Shown here piece after piece: positions 62,378-64,000 of a stretch of 64,000 nt of DNA. Positions within the stretch are counted from its first letter, which is position 1; the number at the start of each line of letters is the position of its first letter. The notes below the pieces were generated by a model, which saw only the letters and a list, made by a program, of their open reading frames with translations, searched no databases and had not been told where the DNA came from. The translations under genes were made by a program, and so were the position numbers. Source of the stretch: Marinilabiliaceae bacterium (lineage in GTDB: Bacteria; Bacteroidota; Bacteroidia; Bacteroidales; Marinilabiliaceae); contig JABUTU010000055.1 in NCBI GenBank assembly GCA_021443545.1, positions 1 to 64,000 on the forward strand, in the 5' to 3' direction.

Positions 62378-63814
62378 ATGAATAGAGTTTTTTTTGCAGT
62401 TATAGCTGCTTTTTCTTTAGCCATTTCATCACATGCTATGGTTAAACTCCCATCTATTATGGGAGACAATATGGTAATTCAACAAAATTCTAAGGTTCGT
62501 CTCTGGGGGCAAGCACGTCCAGGTGCTGAAGTCTGCATCAGGGTCTCGTGGGATGCAGATGCACTCTACAAATTGTCATCTGATAAAGATGGGAAGTTTG
62601 AGATTGCTATACCATCACCAGGTGCTACCTATACCCCACAAATTATCACCTTTAATGATGGAGATGGAGAGGTGACTATAAAGAATGTTCTTGTGGGAGA
62701 AGTTTGGTTTGCTGGCGGACAAAGTAATATGGAGATGCCACTAAAAGGATTTGCAGGTTGCGTAGTGAAAGATGGTATGCGCGAGGCAATATGTGCAGAG
62801 AGTTTCAAAGGGGTTCGTTTCTTTACTGTGCCTAAGAGACACAGTTGGACAATAGAGACTGATTGTGAGTCATCGTGGAAGACTACCGAGTCGTTCGAGG
62901 ATGTCATGAATTTTAGTGCCACTGCATGGTTTTTTGCAAGAAATCTGGAGAGTGCGCTTCATGTCCCTGTAGGAATAGTAGTTTGTGCTTATGGTGGAAC
63001 GCGAGTTGAATCGTGGTTGCCGCGAGAGATACTTGAGAACTATCCCGACATAGAGCTGACAGAAGAGGGTATGAAGAATATGCAAGATTATGAACGTCCA
63101 CTCCTGCCTTATAATGCAATGTTTCATGTGGCATGCCGATATACATATAAAGGTATAATTTTCTATCAAGGTTGTTCCAATGTGGGGCGTCATGAGAATT
63201 ATGCAAAGCGACTTGCTACGATGGTGACTCATTGGAGAGCTGTGATGGGTAATGGGGATATACCTTTCTATTATGTCGAAATAGCTCCTTACCACTATGA
63301 TGGTGCTCAGAATGAGAAGTCACCCTACCTAAGAGAGGCCCAGTTTAAGGCACAGAAGATGATACCAAATAGTGCTATGGTATCAACGAATAACCTTGTT
63401 CTGCCATTTGAAAAACATAATATACATCCTCAGTTGAAGCAGCCTGTTGGGGAGAGGCTCAGTTATCATGCATTAAATAAGGTATACGGGTATAAGGATG
63501 TCTGTTGTGATGGACCTCAATATTCAGGGGCGTGGAAGGAGAAAAATGGAGAAGCGTGGGTCTCTTTTGAGAATCTACAGATGGGGATATGTCGCAACTA
63601 TGATATTCAGGGCTTTGAAGTAGCTGGAGAAGATAGAATCTTTCACCCAGCAGATACTATTTGGCTTCATTGGCAGACCAACGAAGTCGTTGTCTCTTCT
63701 AAGAGGGTCAAGCAGCCAGTAGCTGTGCGATATTGCTTTAAAGATTTTATGCCAGGAACACTTATTGGAGGCAATGAGCTGCCTTGTATTCCTTTTAGAA
63801 CGGACGAATGGTGA
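62378..63814 (+). CDS. Sialate O-acetylesterase-like SGNH hydrolase
   Basis: A 478-residue secreted protein from ATG 62378 (MNRVFFAVIAAFSLAISSHA signal peptide). A beta domain (about 20-105) precedes the SGNH hydrolase domain; the catalytic Ser is S116 in AGGQSNMEMP, with the usual VGIVVCAYGGTRVESW and FYQGCSNVG blocks. The catalytic His is H350, but the segment reads HNIHPQLKQPVGERL: relatives have an Asp at one of the two residues before I-H. Loss of that Asp may change the dyad. It likely deacetylates glycans (sialic acid or plant polysaccharide acetyl groups). Confidence 0.85.
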   Translation: MNRVFFAVIAAFSLAISSHAMVKLPSIMGDNMVIQQNSKVRLWGQARPGAEVCIRVSWDADALYKLSSDKDGKFEIAIPSPGATYTPQIITFNDGDGEVTIKNVLVGEVWFAGGQSNMEMPLKGFAGCVVKDGMREAICAESFKGVRFFTVPKRHSWTIETDCESSWKTTESFEDVMNFSATAWFFARNLESALHVPVGIVVCAYGGTRVESWLPREILENYPDIELTEEGMKNMQDYERPLLPYNAMFHVACRYTYKGIIFYQGCSNVGRHENYAKRLATMVTHWRAVMGNGDIPFYYVEIAPYHYDGAQNEKSPYLREAQFKAQKMIPNSAMVSTNNLVLPFEKHNIHPQLKQPVGERLSYHALNKVYGYKDVCCDGPQYSGAWKEKNGEAWVSFENLQMGICRNYDIQGFEVAGEDRIFHPADTIWLHWQTNEVVVSSKRVKQPVAVRYCFKDFMPGTLIGGNELPCIPFRTDEW

Positions 63815-63872
63815 CGTTGAAAGCTAAAAAAGAGAAAGATTAAAGAGTGAAAATATTTTTTGTTATTATTTG

Positions 63873-63909
63873 AAGTGTCGGTTTAAATGATAAATCGGCA
63901 CTTTTTTTG
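63873..63909 (+). terminator. Terminator of the sialate O-acetylesterase-like gene
   Basis: AAGTGTCG (63873-63880) pairs with CGGCACTT (63896-63903) with additional TTTA/TAAA pairs inside, followed by a T-run. The last 90 nt of the window are AT-rich with nothing recognised. Confidence 0.8.
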
Positions 63910-64000
63910 TATTGTCATGTTTGATTAATGGTTGATAAATTTGATTAAATCGAGTGAAATAAAGAAAAATTATAACAAATTTGTTCTTCTAATTGGTAAA

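Noticed and set aside
1..64000. CRISPR arrays, tRNA or rRNA genes, intact insertion sequences, prophage
   Set aside because: No regularly spaced repeats, cloverleaf-like stretches, rRNA motifs, full transposases or phage genes were found on reading both strands.

Overview
The window is a chromosomal segment from an anaerobic Bacteroidales bacterium, most likely Prevotellaceae-like (gut or rumen type). The evidence is a hybrid two-component regulator, a type IX secretion (T9SS) C-terminal sorting domain, the gliding genes gldD and gldE next to ssb, a sodium-pumping methylmalonyl-CoA decarboxylase, class III ribonucleotide reductase, pyruvate:ferredoxin oxidoreductase, and many promoters of the Bacteroidetes type (TTTG, about 19-21 nt, TAnnTTTG). 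No rRNA, tRNA, CRISPR array or intact insertion sequence was seen.

Layout. 1-3.85 kb is an accessory, partly decayed stretch: a frameshifted carboxypeptidase-regulatory-like protein, about 670 nt without a clear gene, then a GC-richer pair (a T9SS cargo protein and a FISUMP/lectin-fold protein whose C-terminus resembles a diversity-generating-retroelement variable region), followed by a striking 93-nt imperfect palindrome and a truncated small ORF. 3.85-7.93 kb is the methylmalonyl-CoA decarboxylase operon (mmdA, oadG-like with a lamin-tail domain, biotin carrier, mmdB), the energy-conserving decarboxylation step of propionate formation. 7.97-10.1 kb holds galM, a C_GCAxxG_C_C protein and a YjjG-type phosphatase. 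10.1-16.3 kb holds a hybrid two-component regulator and a divergent GH5 lipoprotein endoglucanase. 16.4-22.6 kb holds mscL, a lone AAA_14-type ATPase, nifJ and a reverse rubrerythrin. 22.7-26.3 kb holds a TPR protein, a BlaR1-like M56/TonB protein, a BlaI repressor with a clear operator array, and rubredoxin. 26.4-30.4 kb holds a nitroreductase, DedA, and nrdG/nrdD.

30.8-42.7 kb is a head-to-tail minus-strand run: dsbD, a degenerate dihydroorotase-like gene, a Wzc-type tyrosine kinase, a U32 hydroxylase-type protein, a GPH sugar transporter and GH94 cellobiose phosphorylase. The transporter carries an unusual periplasmic insertion made of two tandem copies of one beta-rich unit. 42.8-52.2 kb holds yjbQ and a GNAT gene, then a compact run ssb-gldE-gldD-PPTase-GGGP synthase-dolichyl-phosphate-mannose-synthase-like-pyrC-amidase-metY. 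52.2-61.5 kb holds dnaE, eamA, lgt and secA. The end holds a YfiR-like protein and a sialate O-acetylesterase-like protein.

The sugar-related genes fit cellulose or beta-glucan use: GH5 cuts outside or at the surface, the GPH carrier would import cellobiose, GH94 phosphorolyses it, GalM equilibrates anomers, NifJ oxidises pyruvate, and the Mmd pump conserves energy on the way to propionate. The strongest candidates for something undescribed are the duplicated periplasmic insert of the GPH transporter, the FISUMP/palindrome locus and the catalytically degenerate dihydroorotase-like gene.
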